64,000 nt of DNA from Actinoplanes flavus (GCF_017592555.1 NZ_JAGFNS010000018.1:62001-126000), one strand, 5' to 3'; counted from the first letter of the stretch, positions 42,146 to 50,925 are shown. Numbers and translations: made by a program. Notes: generated by a model not told the origin, from the sequence alone.

Positions 42146-43072
42146 TCACGCCAGTCGTTCCCCTGCTTCGATCCGCATGCCGCGCGCCCAGTCGGTCGCC
42201 GACATCGCCTTCTTCCCCGCCGCCCGCACCTCACCGAGTTGCACGGGCGTGGTCGCCGTACCGGCGAGCACCTGCTTGCGCTCCACCAGCAGCTCGCCCG
42301 GCGGCAGCGCCGGCGCGTTCGCCACCGGGCGCACCGGGCCCAGCTTGAGCCGCTCGTCGCGCAGCGTGGTCCAGGCGCCCGGGGCCGGGGTGCACGCCCG
42401 GATCCGGCGGTCCACCGCGAACGCCGGATCGGTCCAGCGGACCCGGGCGTCCTCGACGGTCAGCTTCGGGGCCAGCGACACCCCGTCGTGCGGCTGCGGG
42501 TGCGCCCGGGCGGTGCCCGCCTCGATGGCGTCGAGCACCGCGACCAGCAGCCCGGCGCCCTCCACGGCCAGCCGCTCCAGCAGCGCGCCGGAGGTGTCGT
42601 TGAACCGGATCTGCTCGGTCAGCGTGCCGTAGACCGGGCCGGTGTCCAGCCCGGCCTCCAGCTCGAAGACGCTGGCCCCGGTCACCTCGTCGCCGTGCAG
42701 GACGGCATGCTGCACGGGGGCCGCGCCACGCCAGGCGGGCAGCAGCGAGAAGTGCAGATTCACCCAGCCGTGTTTCGGGATCTCCAGTGCGGTGGGCGGG
42801 ACCAGGGCGCCGTACGCCACCACGGGCACACAATCCGGCGCCAGCCCGCGCAGCCGCTCCTGGAACTCGGGATCCCGCGGCCGCTCCGGGGTGAGCACCT
42901 CGATGCCGCGCTCGTCGGCCCACGCCCCGGCGGGTGAACGGACCAGGCGGCGGCCCCGGCCGGCCGGCGCGTCCGGGCGGGTCACCACGGCGAGCAGCTC
43001 GTGCCCGGAGGCGGCGATCGCGTCCAGGCTGGGCACCGCCACGGCCGGGGTCCCCGCGAAGATCAGGCGCAT
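42146..43072 (-). CDS. fmt: methionyl-tRNA formyltransferase
   Basis: 308 residues from the ATG at 43072, four bases after the def stop. The formyl-THF hydrolase fold is clear: MRLIFAGTPAVAVPSLDAI, PDCVPVVAYGALVP, and the catalytic N-x-H and Asp in WVNLHFSLLPAWRGAAPVQH and VFELEAGLDTGPVY. The C-terminal tRNA-binding OB domain follows (VDRRIRACTPAPGAWTTLRD). It formylates initiator Met-tRNA for translation start. Coupled with def, which removes the formyl group afterwards. Confidence 0.96.
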   Translation of the reverse strand: MRLIFAGTPAVAVPSLDAIAASGHELLAVVTRPDAPAGRGRRLVRSPAGAWADERGIEVLTPERPRDPEFQERLRGLAPDCVPVVAYGALVPPTALEIPKHGWVNLHFSLLPAWRGAAPVQHAVLHGDEVTGASVFELEAGLDTGPVYGTLTEQIRFNDTSGALLERLAVEGAGLLVAVLDAIEAGTARAHPQPHDGVSLAPKLTVEDARVRWTDPAFAVDRRIRACTPAPGAWTTLRDERLKLGPVRPVANAPALPPGELLVERKQVLAGTATTPVQLGEVRAAGKKAMSATDWARGMRIEAGERLA

Positions 43073-43076
43073 CGGC

Positions 43077-43649
43077 TCACCGGCCCGGGCTGAACAGGCC
43101 GGAGCCGAAGACGCCCCGGCCGTGCGGGCTGTCCTTGACCGTGGGGGGCTTGGCGGCGTCATACCACTCCGCGGAGCGGATCTGCCTCATCGCCTCCTTG
43201 CGGGCCGCGGCGTCCAGCCGGTCCAGGAAGAGCACCCCGTCCAGGTGGTCGGTCTCGTGCTGCACACAGCGGGACATCAGGCCGGTGCCGACCAGCTGGA
43301 CCGGGTCGCCGAACTCGTTGAAGCCGCTGGCCACCACGTTCTGCCGGCGTTTGGTGTCGATGTAGATCCCGGGGATGGACAGGCAGCCCTCCGGGCCGTC
43401 CTGCTCCTCCTCGTCGGGGAAGGAGAGCACCGGGTTGACGATGTGCCCGACCACGTCGTCCACGTCGAAGCTGAACACGCGCAGACCGACACCGAGCTGC
43501 GGGGCGGCCAGACCGGCGCCGCCCTCGTCCTGCATGGTCTCGATCAGGTCCTTCACCAGATTGCGGAGTTCCTTGTCGAAGTCGACGACGGCATCGGCCG
43601 GGGTGCGCAGCACCGGATCACCGAAAAGACGGATGGGCTGAACGGTCAC
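43077..43649 (-). CDS. def: peptide deformylase
   Basis: 190 residues from a GTG. All three PDF motifs are present: GAGLAAPQLG (motif 1), EGCLSIPG (motif 2, with the metal cysteine) and QHETDHLDG (motif 3, H-E-x-x-H), giving a complete Fe/Zn site. The C-terminal ~25 residues past the catalytic domain are Pro/Gly-rich. A TAGACT -10-like box (43688-43693) and a 6-bp hairpin (GGGCAG-CAC-CTGCCC, 43673-43687) lie in its leader, so def-fmt may have its own promoter downstream of priA. Confidence 0.96.
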   Translation of the reverse strand: MTVQPIRLFGDPVLRTPADAVVDFDKELRNLVKDLIETMQDEGGAGLAAPQLGVGLRVFSFDVDDVVGHIVNPVLSFPDEEEQDGPEGCLSIPGIYIDTKRRQNVVASGFNEFGDPVQLVGTGLMSRCVQHETDHLDGVLFLDRLDAAARKEAMRQIRSAEWYDAAKPPTVKDSPHGRGVFGSGLFSPGR

Positions 43650-43770
43650 GCGCGGAGACTCCTGACTCTGGTGGGCAGCACCTGCCCAGTCTACGGAGTG
43701 ACGCGCGCAACGCCGCGTGTGACAGCGGCCCGCGTTCGGGTACCCGGGGACCGGCGTCGGCTCGCCGGGG

Positions 43771-46173
43771 TCAGAAGAGGTCGGCCGGGTCCACCTGGAT
43801 GCGGACCGGGAGGGCGGCCTTGCGGGCGCTGCGCACCCCGGCCGCCTCGTGCAGGGCGTGCGCCAGGTCGGCGGCCCGCGAACGGGACACCCGCAGCAGC
43901 ATCCGTTCCTGCTCCTCGGGCGCCGGGACCGGCCCCAGGATCTCGGTCTCCTCCGGCAGCCGGGCCAGCGACAGCAGCTCGGCCACCGCGGCCGCCTGCC
44001 CGGTCACGCTCGCCATCCGGGCGGCCGGCGGAAAGCCCAGGTCACGGCGCTCGGCGAGCTCACGGGCCGCGAACCAGCCGGGATCCCAGCGCAGCAGCGC
44101 CTGCACCGGGGCGAGCGCCCCGTCCGCCACCACCACGACCCGGCCGCCGTCCGGGGCCGACCGGGCCAGCGCCGCCGCGTTCAGCCAGCGGCGCATGGTC
44201 TCCTCGGCGGCGCGCAGGTCGGCCCGGCTGAGCAGGGCCCAGGTGTCCAGCAGCAGCACCGCGCCGAAACCGCCCTCGGCCACCGGCTCGGCGCCCGGGG
44301 TGGCCACCACCAGGGCCGGCGCGGCGGGAACCGTGTCCAGCACCTCGTCCCGCCCGGAGGTGCGCACCGGGACCCCGGCGAACGCCCGCCCCAGCTCCTC
44401 GGCGGTCCGCCGGGCGCCGATCACCGAGGCCCGCAGCCGCTGCTCGCCACAGGCCGGGCAGCGGAACGCCGCGGACGCCCGCCCGCACCAGTGACAGACC
44501 GGGACGTCCCGCGCCCCCTGCAGGCCCAGCGGCCCGGAACACATCGGGCAGCGTGCCGGGGTGCGGCACTCGGCGCACGCCACCGACGGAAGATAGCCAC
44601 GGCGGGGCACCTGCACCAGCACCGGAGCGCCCGCCTGCAACGCCTGCCGGGCCGCCTGCCAGGCCAGACTCGGCAGCCGGGCGCTGACCGCACCCGGGTC
44701 GCGGGCCAGCTGCGGGTCGTCGCCGGTCGGCGAGATGATCGGCGAGCGGCGCCGCAGCGTCATCCGCTCGGCGGCGATCTCCCGGGCCCAGCCGGTCTCC
44801 AGCAACAACTGCCCTTCACCGGTACGCGCGAAGCCCGCCACCAGCACCGCGCAGTCCGCCAGCCGCGCCCGGGTGAGCAGCACGTCCCGCGCGTGCGGGT
44901 AGGGCGCCCGCGGCTCGGCGTGCAGATCGTCCCCGTCGTCCCAGATGACCACGAGCCCCAGATCGGGCACCGGCGCCCACATCGCGGCGCGGGTGCCCAC
45001 CACCACCGGCACCTGATGGCGGCCGGCGGCGAGGAACCGCCGGTACCGTTCGGCGGGCCCGAGTGCCGCGTTCAGCGCGACATGCCGTCCCTCGCCCAGC
45101 ACCGCGAGCAGCGCCCGGTCGGCCCGCTCCAGGTCACGCGCGTCGGCGACGACGATCACCACGCCGCGGCCGCCACGGACCGTCGCTGCGGCCGCCTCCG
45201 CGATGCGAAGCGCCCAGTCCTCCCCCGGCAGCGCCGACCAGACCGCCCGCGCGGGCCGCCGGTCCGTCAGCGCCCGCAGATAGGCCGGCCCGGCCGGATA
45301 TGCGTCCCACCCGCCCGGCACGGGCTCCCGAATCCCGGCCCACTCTCGCGCCGCGACTCCCGCGTCCTGCTCCGGCGCGCTCTCGTCGGCCCCCGGCAAC
45401 CCTTGCCCGGACGGCACGTCATCACCCGGCCCGTCCTCAGCCACCGCAGGCGAACCGGCCAGAGCCCCAGCCTCACCCGACGAACCGGGCACGCCACCAA
45501 CCGACGCGGACGAGCCGGCCACAGCCGCCGCGGGCGGATTCGTCGCAACCTCAGACGCCACGGATGGACCCGCCACAACCGCGGACCCCGACGACGGACT
45601 CGGCACGGCCTCACCCGCCGCGGGCGGACCGGCCACAGCCCCACCCGCCGCGGGCGAACCGGCCACAGCCCCACCCGCCGCGGGCGAACCCGGCACGACA
45701 CCTGGCGACGCGGGCGAGGCCGACGATGGAGAGGCGGGCGGAGGCGCGGCGGGCGCGGGTGAGGTCGCCGGGGCCCGGGAGGGCACCGCCTGGCTCTCCA
45801 CCCGGGCGTGGCGGGGCGGCACCGCGAGCCGGAGGACATCGGCCAGATTGCCCGCATAACGATCGGCCACCGCGCGGGCCAGCCGGGCGATCTCCGGGTC
45901 GAGCACCCGCTCGGGGGACACCACCTTCTCCAGGTAGGCCAGCTTGCCGCCGTGCTCCGAGGACTCGGCGCGGCCCAGCAGGAAACCGCTCACCAGCTGC
46001 CCGGCGAAACGGACCTTGACCCGCACACCGGGCTGGGCCGCCTCGTCGTCGGCCGCGGAGACCAGGTAGTCGAACGGGCGGTCGAGATGCGCCAGCGGCA
46101 TGTCGACGCACACCCGTGCGATCGGCAGCCGCTCAGCCGGCTCCCGATCGGCACGCACTCCCCTGGTCCCCAT
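43771..46173 (-). CDS. priA: primosomal protein N' (PriA), helicase-dead actinobacterial type
   Basis: 800 residues. The N-terminal 3'-DNA-binding domain (~18-125) has IARVCVDMPLAHLDRPFDYL. A low-complexity Ala/Gly/Pro/Ser insert occupies ~128-275, including near-identical 10-residue repeats. In the helicase core the Walker A site is replaced by SALPGEDW and the DEAH box by WDDGDD, so ATPase activity is not expected. The zinc-binding module keeps its cysteine pairs (CAECRTPARCPMC, CHWCGRASAAFRCPAC). Helicase loss is a known feature of actinobacterial PriA-like proteins, thought to act in replication restart by DNA binding and partner recruitment. Confidence 0.92.
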   Translation of the reverse strand: MGTRGVRADREPAERLPIARVCVDMPLAHLDRPFDYLVSAADDEAAQPGVRVKVRFAGQLVSGFLLGRAESSEHGGKLAYLEKVVSPERVLDPEIARLARAVADRYAGNLADVLRLAVPPRHARVESQAVPSRAPATSPAPAAPPPASPSSASPASPGVVPGSPAAGGAVAGSPAAGGAVAGPPAAGEAVPSPSSGSAVVAGPSVASEVATNPPAAAVAGSSASVGGVPGSSGEAGALAGSPAVAEDGPGDDVPSGQGLPGADESAPEQDAGVAAREWAGIREPVPGGWDAYPAGPAYLRALTDRRPARAVWSALPGEDWALRIAEAAAATVRGGRGVVIVVADARDLERADRALLAVLGEGRHVALNAALGPAERYRRFLAAGRHQVPVVVGTRAAMWAPVPDLGLVVIWDDGDDLHAEPRAPYPHARDVLLTRARLADCAVLVAGFARTGEGQLLLETGWAREIAAERMTLRRRSPIISPTGDDPQLARDPGAVSARLPSLAWQAARQALQAGAPVLVQVPRRGYLPSVACAECRTPARCPMCSGPLGLQGARDVPVCHWCGRASAAFRCPACGEQRLRASVIGARRTAEELGRAFAGVPVRTSGRDEVLDTVPAAPALVVATPGAEPVAEGGFGAVLLLDTWALLSRADLRAAEETMRRWLNAAALARSAPDGGRVVVVADGALAPVQALLRWDPGWFAARELAERRDLGFPPAARMASVTGQAAAVAELLSLARLPEETEILGPVPAPEEQERMLLRVSRSRAADLAHALHEAAGVRSARKAALPVRIQVDPADLF
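45604..45690 (-). repeat. in-frame ~30-bp tandem repeats within priA
   Basis: Three consecutive 30-bp units encode the variants GSPAAGGAVA, GSPAAGGAVA and GPPAAGEAV- (protein residues about 162-190). The surrounding insert, 45350-45792, has the same Ala/Gly/Pro bias and probably grew by slippage or unequal recombination. Confidence 0.75.
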
Positions 46174-46227
46174 CGCCGACCATTCTGCCCGGACCCCCTG
46201 ACACTTCCGGCCGTCGCCGCTCCCGGC

Positions 46228-46341
46228 GTGAGGGACCGCTCGAGCCCGGCGGCACCGGGACGGCACGGCGCCCAGGCACGAACCCGGGAACGACCGGGAC
46301 CGCCCGGACCCGGCCGTGAGGGACCGCTCGAGCCCGGCGGC
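46228..46341. repeat. 26-bp direct repeat upstream of priA
   Basis: An identical 26-bp sequence containing GGGACCGCTCGAGCCCGGCG occurs at 46228-46253 and 46316-46341, 88 bp apart, between the priA start and the phosphatase stop. The CTCGAG core is itself a palindrome. It could be a binding-site pair in the priA promoter region or a dispersed repeat. The rest of this 244-bp gap shows no gene. Confidence 0.65.
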
Positions 46342-46417
46342 GGGGGACGGCCGGGACGGCGCGGCGGGATCAGCCGGTTGCCGCGGGGGGCCGGCTTCCG
46401 GCGTACCGGATGAGGGG

Positions 46418-46981
46418 TCAATGGGTGAGGCAGCTGACGGTCTGATGCCGCAGGTCGATCTCGACGATGTCGGGGAAGCGCAGGTCCGCCCAGAAGCGGG
46501 CCGGGTCGGTCGCCAGCTGGTAGCGGCTGGCCATCCACACGGTCGGGGCGAGGCCGTGGGTGCCGATGACGAGCGTCCGGTTCTGGTCGGCGGCGGCGGC
46601 CGCATGCCGGACCACGGCCGCGTCGAAGCGCTCGATCACCTGATCGCGCGGCTCCCAGCCGTCCGGGCACTCGCCGCGGGCGTAGGCCAGCGCCGCCGAG
46701 TGGTAGCCCTCGTCGGTGAACCAGACGTGCGGCCGGTGCACCTCGGCCAGGCCGGGGTCGGTCGCCACCCGCTGCGCCCCGGCGATCTCCTGCATGGTCT
46801 GCGCGGCTTTCGGCTCGGGGCTGGCCACGTAGTACGCCGGATGGCACACGTGCAGCCGCATCAGGCGGGCCGCCACCCGGCTCTCCTGTGCGAGCTGCCA
46901 CTGCTCCGCAGGCACGTTCGGATCGACCGCCGGCATCGCGTGCCGGACGACGATCACGCGCTCACCCTGGACGGCCGTCAT
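46418..46981 (-). CDS. histidine phosphatase superfamily protein
   Basis: 187 residues from an ATG at 46981; TACTCT seven bases upstream is in the -10 position for a leaderless start. The phosphoglycerate-mutase-like fold shows VIVVRHAMPA (RH motif), SPEPKAAQTMQEIAG (second-Arg region replaced by E-P-K-A-A-Q-T), an EVHRPHVWFTDE segment and IGTHGLAPTVWMA (second catalytic His). The canonical R-H-G is R-H-A here, which some members tolerate. The substrate is unknown: a sugar phosphate or phosphoprotein phosphatase. It is transcribed between metK and priA. Confidence 0.82.
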   Translation of the reverse strand: MTAVQGERVIVVRHAMPAVDPNVPAEQWQLAQESRVAARLMRLHVCHPAYYVASPEPKAAQTMQEIAGAQRVATDPGLAEVHRPHVWFTDEGYHSAALAYARGECPDGWEPRDQVIERFDAAVVRHAAAAADQNRTLVIGTHGLAPTVWMASRYQLATDPARFWADLRFPDIVEIDLRHQTVSCLTH

Positions 46982-47062
46982 CACGGAAGAGTAGCCGCCA
47001 GAACCACCCATGACTGTCATGCGAACGAACACGCAAAACAGGCCCTGGCGGATCAAGCGAAA

Positions 47063-47093
47063 CGGCGCCCTCCCCGAAACGGGAAGGGCGCCG
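47063..47093 (-). terminator. metK terminator
   Basis: CGGCGCCCT pairs with AGGGCGCCG, extended by CCC/GGG after one mismatch, around a GAAAC loop. On the minus strand it is followed by TTTCGCTTG. It lies 15 bp past the metK stop, a good intrinsic terminator for the metK transcript. Confidence 0.82.
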
Positions 47094-47107
47094 CTGCGTG
47101 AACCGGG

Positions 47108-48298
47108 TCAGGACGCGGCGTTCTTCAGGTCCTGGGCGCGGTCGGTGCTCTCCCACTTGAGGTCCGGGAGTTCGCGGCCGAAGTGGCCGTACGCGGCGGT
47201 CTGCTGGTAGATCGGGCGCAGCAGGTCGAGGTCGCGGATGATCGCGGCCGGGCGCAGATCGAAGACCTCCTTGACGGCCTTCTCGATCCGCTCGACCGGC
47301 ACGTTCTCGGTGCCGAAGGTCTCCACGAACAGCGAGACCGGGTGGGCCTTGCCGATCGCGTAGGCGACCTGGATCTCGCAGCGCTCGGCCAGGCCGGCGG
47401 CCACCACGTTCTTGGCGACCCAGCGGGTGGCGTACGCCGCCGAGCGGTCCACCTTGGACGGGTCCTTGCCGGAGAACGCGCCGCCGCCGTGCCGGGCGTA
47501 GCCACCGTAGGTGTCCACAATGATCTTCCGGCCGGTCAGGCCGGCGTCACCCATCGGGCCACCGATCTCGAAACGGCCGGTCGGGTTGACCAGCAGCCGG
47601 TAGCCGTCGACGTCCAGGCCCAGGCCCTCCAGCTCGGGCGCGATCACGTGCTCCCGGACGTCCGGGGTGAGCAGCGACTCGAGCGAGATGTCGGCGGCGT
47701 GCTGGGACGAGACGACGACCGTGTCGAGACGGACGGGGCGCAGGCCGTCGTACTCGATGGTGACCTGGGTCTTGCCGTCCGGGCGCAGGTAGGGGATGGT
47801 GCCGTCCTTGCGGGCGGCGGACAGCCGGCGGGCCAGCCGGTGCGCGAGCGCGATCGGCAGCGGCATCAGCTCGGGCGTCTCCGAGCAGGCGAAGCCGAAC
47901 ATCATGCCCTGGTCGCCGGCGCCCTGCGAGTCGAGGATGTGGTCGGAGTCGCCCTCACGCAGCTCGATGGCGCTGTCCACGCCCTGCGCGATGTCCGGCG
48001 ACTGCGAGCCGATCGACACGCTCACGCCGCAGGAGGCGCCGTCGAAGCCCTTCTTCGACGAGTCGTAGCCGATGTTGAGAATGGTGTCGCGCACGATCTT
48101 GGGGATGTCGGCGTAGGCCTGGGTGGTGACCTCACCCGCCACGTGCACCTGGCCGGTGGTGATCAGGGTCTCCACCGCGACACGGCTACGCGGATCCTGT
48201 GCGAGCAGGGCGTCGAGAATCCCGTCGCTGATCTGGTCAGCGATCTTGTCCGGGTGGCCTTCCGTGACCGACTCGGAGGTGAACAGGCGGCGTGCCAC
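47108..48298 (-). CDS. metK: S-adenosylmethionine synthetase
   Basis: 396 residues from a GTG at 48298, where GAGGAG lies four bases upstream and the conserved ARRLFTSESVTEGHPDKIAD begins. Other signatures: the GAGDQGMMFGFACSETPE nonapeptide region, GGGAFSGKDPSKVDRSAAYA (P-loop-like) and FEIGGPMGDAGLTGRKIIVD. It makes SAM from ATP and methionine; BioA and the methyltransferases in the window use SAM. 45 bp downstream of coaBC, with a strong terminator after it. Confidence 0.98.
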   Translation of the reverse strand: MARRLFTSESVTEGHPDKIADQISDGILDALLAQDPRSRVAVETLITTGQVHVAGEVTTQAYADIPKIVRDTILNIGYDSSKKGFDGASCGVSVSIGSQSPDIAQGVDSAIELREGDSDHILDSQGAGDQGMMFGFACSETPELMPLPIALAHRLARRLSAARKDGTIPYLRPDGKTQVTIEYDGLRPVRLDTVVVSSQHAADISLESLLTPDVREHVIAPELEGLGLDVDGYRLLVNPTGRFEIGGPMGDAGLTGRKIIVDTYGGYARHGGGAFSGKDPSKVDRSAAYATRWVAKNVVAAGLAERCEIQVAYAIGKAHPVSLFVETFGTENVPVERIEKAVKEVFDLRPAAIIRDLDLLRPIYQQTAAYGHFGRELPDLKWESTDRAQDLKNAAS

Positions 48299-48343
48299 GG
48301 TGCTCCTCAGATTTGTCGAATACAACGTAACGCGGAAGTGTAG

Positions 48344-49561
48344 TCAGGGTCGCCGAGCCTCGGCGGACCTGGGCTTCCAACGGGTGGCGACTTGATCGAA
48401 AATCATATCGGCCACATCGTCTTTGGGTAGTTCCCCGTGAGTGGCGGTGAAACCGTCGGCGCCCAGCAGAGTGACGGTGTTGCGGTCCTGCCCGAAGACC
48501 CGGTCGACCCCGACCTCATTGACGACGATCAGGTCGGCGCGTTTGCGGGCGAGCTTGCCGCGGGCGTTCTCCAGAGCGTCCTGGGTCTCCGCGGCGAAGA
48601 CGACGAGCACCTGGCCGGGCAGCTTGTTGGCGCCCAGTTCAGCGGCGATGTCCGGATTCGTCACGAGATGGATGGCATCCGGCGTACCGGCGTCGGTCTT
48701 CTTGATCTTCTGCTCGGCGACCGACGCCGGGCGGAAGTCGGCCGGAGCCGCGGCCATGACCACCACGTCGGCGGAGCCGGCGGCCTCGACCGTGGCTTTA
48801 CGCAACTCCTCAGTGGTCCCCACACGGATGAGATCGGCACCGGCGGGCTCAGGTAACGCCACGTTGGCTGAGATGAGCGTCACCCTCGCGCCACGCGCCA
48901 CCGCGGCGCGGGCCAGCGCGTACCCCTGCTTGCCCGACGACCGGTTGCCGAGGAACCGGACCGGGTCGAGCGGTTCGCGGGTCCCTCCGGCGGTGACCAC
49001 CACGTGACGTCCGGCGAAATCAAGATCAACACCCCGGCGGAGTACGCGTAGAGCGGTCTCGAAGATCGAGGACGGCTCCGGCAGCCGCCCCTTGCCGGTG
49101 TCCTTGCCGGTGAGCCGGCCGACCGCGGGCTCGATCACCACGGCGCCGCGCTCCCGCAGGGTGGCCACATTGGCGCGGGTGGCCGGGTTCTCCCACATCT
49201 CGGTATGCATGGCCGGCGCGTAGACGATCGGGCAGGTGGCCGTGAGCAGGGTGTTGGTGAGCAGGTCGTCGGCGATGCCGTGCGCCGCCTTGGCCAGCAG
49301 GTCGGCGGTGGCCGGAGCGACCACGACCAGCTCGGCGGCCCGGCCGATGCGCACGTGCGGCACCTCGTGGACGTCGTCCCACACCCCGGTGGCGACCGGC
49401 CGCCCGGAGAGCGCCGACCAGGTCGGCTCGCCGACGAACTTGAGCGCCGCATCGGTGGGCACGACCCGCACGCCGTGACCGGACTCGGTGAACAGCCGGA
49501 GCAGCTCACAGGCCTTGTAGGCGGCGATGCCCCCGCCGACCCCCAGGACGATCTCGGTCAC
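48344..49561 (-). CDS. coaBC: bifunctional phosphopantothenoylcysteine decarboxylase/synthetase
   Basis: 405 residues from a GTG with GAGGGGG upstream. The N-terminal CoaC flavoprotein has VLGVGGGIAAYKACELLRLF, VVAPATADLLAKAAHG and the substrate-clamp segment PAMHTEMWENPA. The C-terminal CoaB has VVVTAGGTREPLDPVRFLGN, RSSGKQGYALA and the KIKK motif (EQKIKKTDAG). It performs steps two and three of CoA synthesis from phosphopantothenate. It follows rpoZ and precedes metK, as is usual in actinobacteria. Confidence 0.97.
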   Translation of the reverse strand: MTEIVLGVGGGIAAYKACELLRLFTESGHGVRVVPTDAALKFVGEPTWSALSGRPVATGVWDDVHEVPHVRIGRAAELVVVAPATADLLAKAAHGIADDLLTNTLLTATCPIVYAPAMHTEMWENPATRANVATLRERGAVVIEPAVGRLTGKDTGKGRLPEPSSIFETALRVLRRGVDLDFAGRHVVVTAGGTREPLDPVRFLGNRSSGKQGYALARAAVARGARVTLISANVALPEPAGADLIRVGTTEELRKATVEAAGSADVVVMAAAPADFRPASVAEQKIKKTDAGTPDAIHLVTNPDIAAELGANKLPGQVLVVFAAETQDALENARGKLARKRADLIVVNEVGVDRVFGQDRNTVTLLGADGFTATHGELPKDDVADMIFDQVATRWKPRSAEARRP

Positions 49562-49583
49562 CGTGCCCCCTCGGACAGCAAAC

Positions 49584-49616
49584 GGTCCCGCACCCGGAGA
49601 CTCCGGACGCGGGACC
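49584..49616 (-). terminator. hairpin between rpoZ and coaBC
   Basis: GGTCCCGC (49584-49591) pairs with GCGGGACC (49609-49616), and an inner CCGGA-GAC-TCCGG stem stacks inside. It follows the rpoZ stop by 15 bp, with GTTTGC after it on the minus strand. It probably terminates or attenuates the gmk-rpoZ transcript. Confidence 0.7.
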
Positions 49617-49631
49617 AGACGAACTAGACGA

Positions 49632-49895
49632 TCAGGGCTGGTCGGTCGGCTCGGCCGTCAGCAGCCCCGCGTTGATCTCCCGCATCGCGATGGAGAGCGG
49701 CTTCTCCTGCGGGGTGGTCTCGACGAGGGGGCCGACGTACTCGAGCAGACCCTCACCGAGCTGGCTGTAGTAGGCGTTGACCTGGCGGGCGCGCTTCGCC
49801 GCGAAGATCACCAGCGAGTACTTCGACGAGGTCTTGTCGAGCAGCTCGTCGATGGGAGGATTGGTGATGCCTTCGGGGTTCGCGATGGTTCCCAC
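49632..49895 (-). CDS. rpoZ: RNA polymerase omega subunit
   Basis: 87 residues from a GTG at 49895 with AAGGAT upstream. The conserved omega core is unmistakable: GITNPPIDELLDKTSSKYSL, VIFAAKRARQVNAYYSQLGE and EKPLSIAMREINAG. It helps fold and hold the beta-prime subunit. It starts 11 bp after the gmk stop, the usual actinobacterial order. Longer upstream reading through gmk in another frame is not conserved. Confidence 0.96.
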   Translation of the reverse strand: MGTIANPEGITNPPIDELLDKTSSKYSLVIFAAKRARQVNAYYSQLGEGLLEYVGPLVETTPQEKPLSIAMREINAGLLTAEPTDQP

Positions 49896-49906
49896 GTGGT
49901 GAATCC

Positions 49907-50512
49907 TTAATGCTCGTGAGCCTGTGCTGGCGTTAAGTATGACGAACCGAGCAATCCTACCAGCTCGTCCGCGGCCCGCTCGACGAAGTCGTTGACCACG
50001 GTGACGTCGAACTCGGCCTCGGCGGCCAGCTCCTCGTCGGCGTGCGCGAGACGGCGCTTGATCGTCTCCTCGTCGTCGGTGCCCCGGCCGATCAGGCGGC
50101 GCTGGAGCTCCTCGACGCTCGGTGGGGCGAGGAAGACCAGGCGGGCCTCCGGCATCGCGGCTCGCACCTGACGGGCGCCCTGGAGGTCGATCTTCAACAA
50201 AACGGGCCGGCCCTGCTGGAGCCAGCCCTCGACCTGCGCGCGGGGGGTTCCGTACAGGTTGCCCGCGAATTCCGCCCACTCCAGGAGCTGATCGCCGTCG
50301 ATCAGTCGCTGGAACTCGGCCCTGGTCGCGAAGTGATAGTGCTCGCCGTCGGTCTCGTAGTCGCGTTTCTTGCGTGTTGTCACCGACACCGAGAGTTTGA
50401 TCCACGGCGAGCGCAGCCGGATCAGCTCGATCACACTGTCCTTCCCGACCCCGGAGGGGCCGGAAAGGACAGTGAGGCGGGCTGCCGGCTGCGCGTCGTC
50501 ATCCATGCTCAC
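49907..50512 (-). CDS. gmk: guanylate kinase
   Basis: 201 residues from a GTG at 50512; an ATG two codons later is possible. It phosphorylates GMP to GDP. The P-loop reads LSGPSGVGKDSVIEL, with Asp directly after the lysine where Ser/Thr is usual and a serine next. Further landmarks: SVSVTTRKKR and EFAGNLYGTP for GMP binding, LLKIDLQGARQV, VFLAPPSVEELQRRLIGRGT (LID). The other motifs are intact, so function is expected. 26 bp after mihF. Confidence 0.95.
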   Translation of the reverse strand: MSMDDDAQPAARLTVLSGPSGVGKDSVIELIRLRSPWIKLSVSVTTRKKRDYETDGEHYHFATRAEFQRLIDGDQLLEWAEFAGNLYGTPRAQVEGWLQQGRPVLLKIDLQGARQVRAAMPEARLVFLAPPSVEELQRRLIGRGTDDEETIKRRLAHADEELAAEAEFDVTVVNDFVERAADELVGLLGSSYLTPAQAHEH

Positions 50513-50538
50513 GGCTCATTCCTACACGAGCCGGTGAG

Positions 50539-50856
50539 TCAGTTCGCAGCGAACTCCCCCAGGAGGGCCTTGCGCTGCTGGTCGCCGAGACCCCGGAGCC
50601 GGCGGCTCTCGGCGATCTTCAGCTTCTCCATGATCTGGGTCGCGCGGATCTTGCCGATGCCCGGCAGCGCCTGAAGCACGGCCGAGACCTTCAGCTTGCC
50701 GACGACCTCATCGGCCTCCGCGCGGTCGAGCACGGCGGCGAGGGTGGTCTTGCCGGACTTGAGCTGTTCCTTCAGCTCGGCCCGAGCCTTGCGAACTTCC
50801 GCGGCCTTCTCCAGCGCGGCAGCGCGCTGCTCGGGGCTCAGTGACGGGAGCGGCAC
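50539..50856 (-). CDS. mihF: actinobacterial integration host factor
   Basis: 105 residues from a GTG with TGAGGAG upstream. The helix-rich N-terminus (QRAAALEKAAEVRKARAELK, EQLKSGKTTLAAVLDRAEAD) precedes a helix-two-turn-helix DNA-binding end: VSAVLQALPGIGKIRATQIM and LGDQQRKALLGEF. This is the mIHF family, unrelated to proteobacterial IHF, a nucleoid protein needed in actinobacteria for phage L5 integration and chromosome organisation. Conserved position between pyrF and gmk. Confidence 0.96.
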   Translation of the reverse strand: MPLPSLSPEQRAAALEKAAEVRKARAELKEQLKSGKTTLAAVLDRAEADEVVGKLKVSAVLQALPGIGKIRATQIMEKLKIAESRRLRGLGDQQRKALLGEFAAN

Positions 50857-50925
50857 CAGTTCTCCTCAGGTCCCTTACGCGGCGGTAGTTCAATACCGGC
50901 GCTTCTGTGAAACGTGGTGTGCCAT

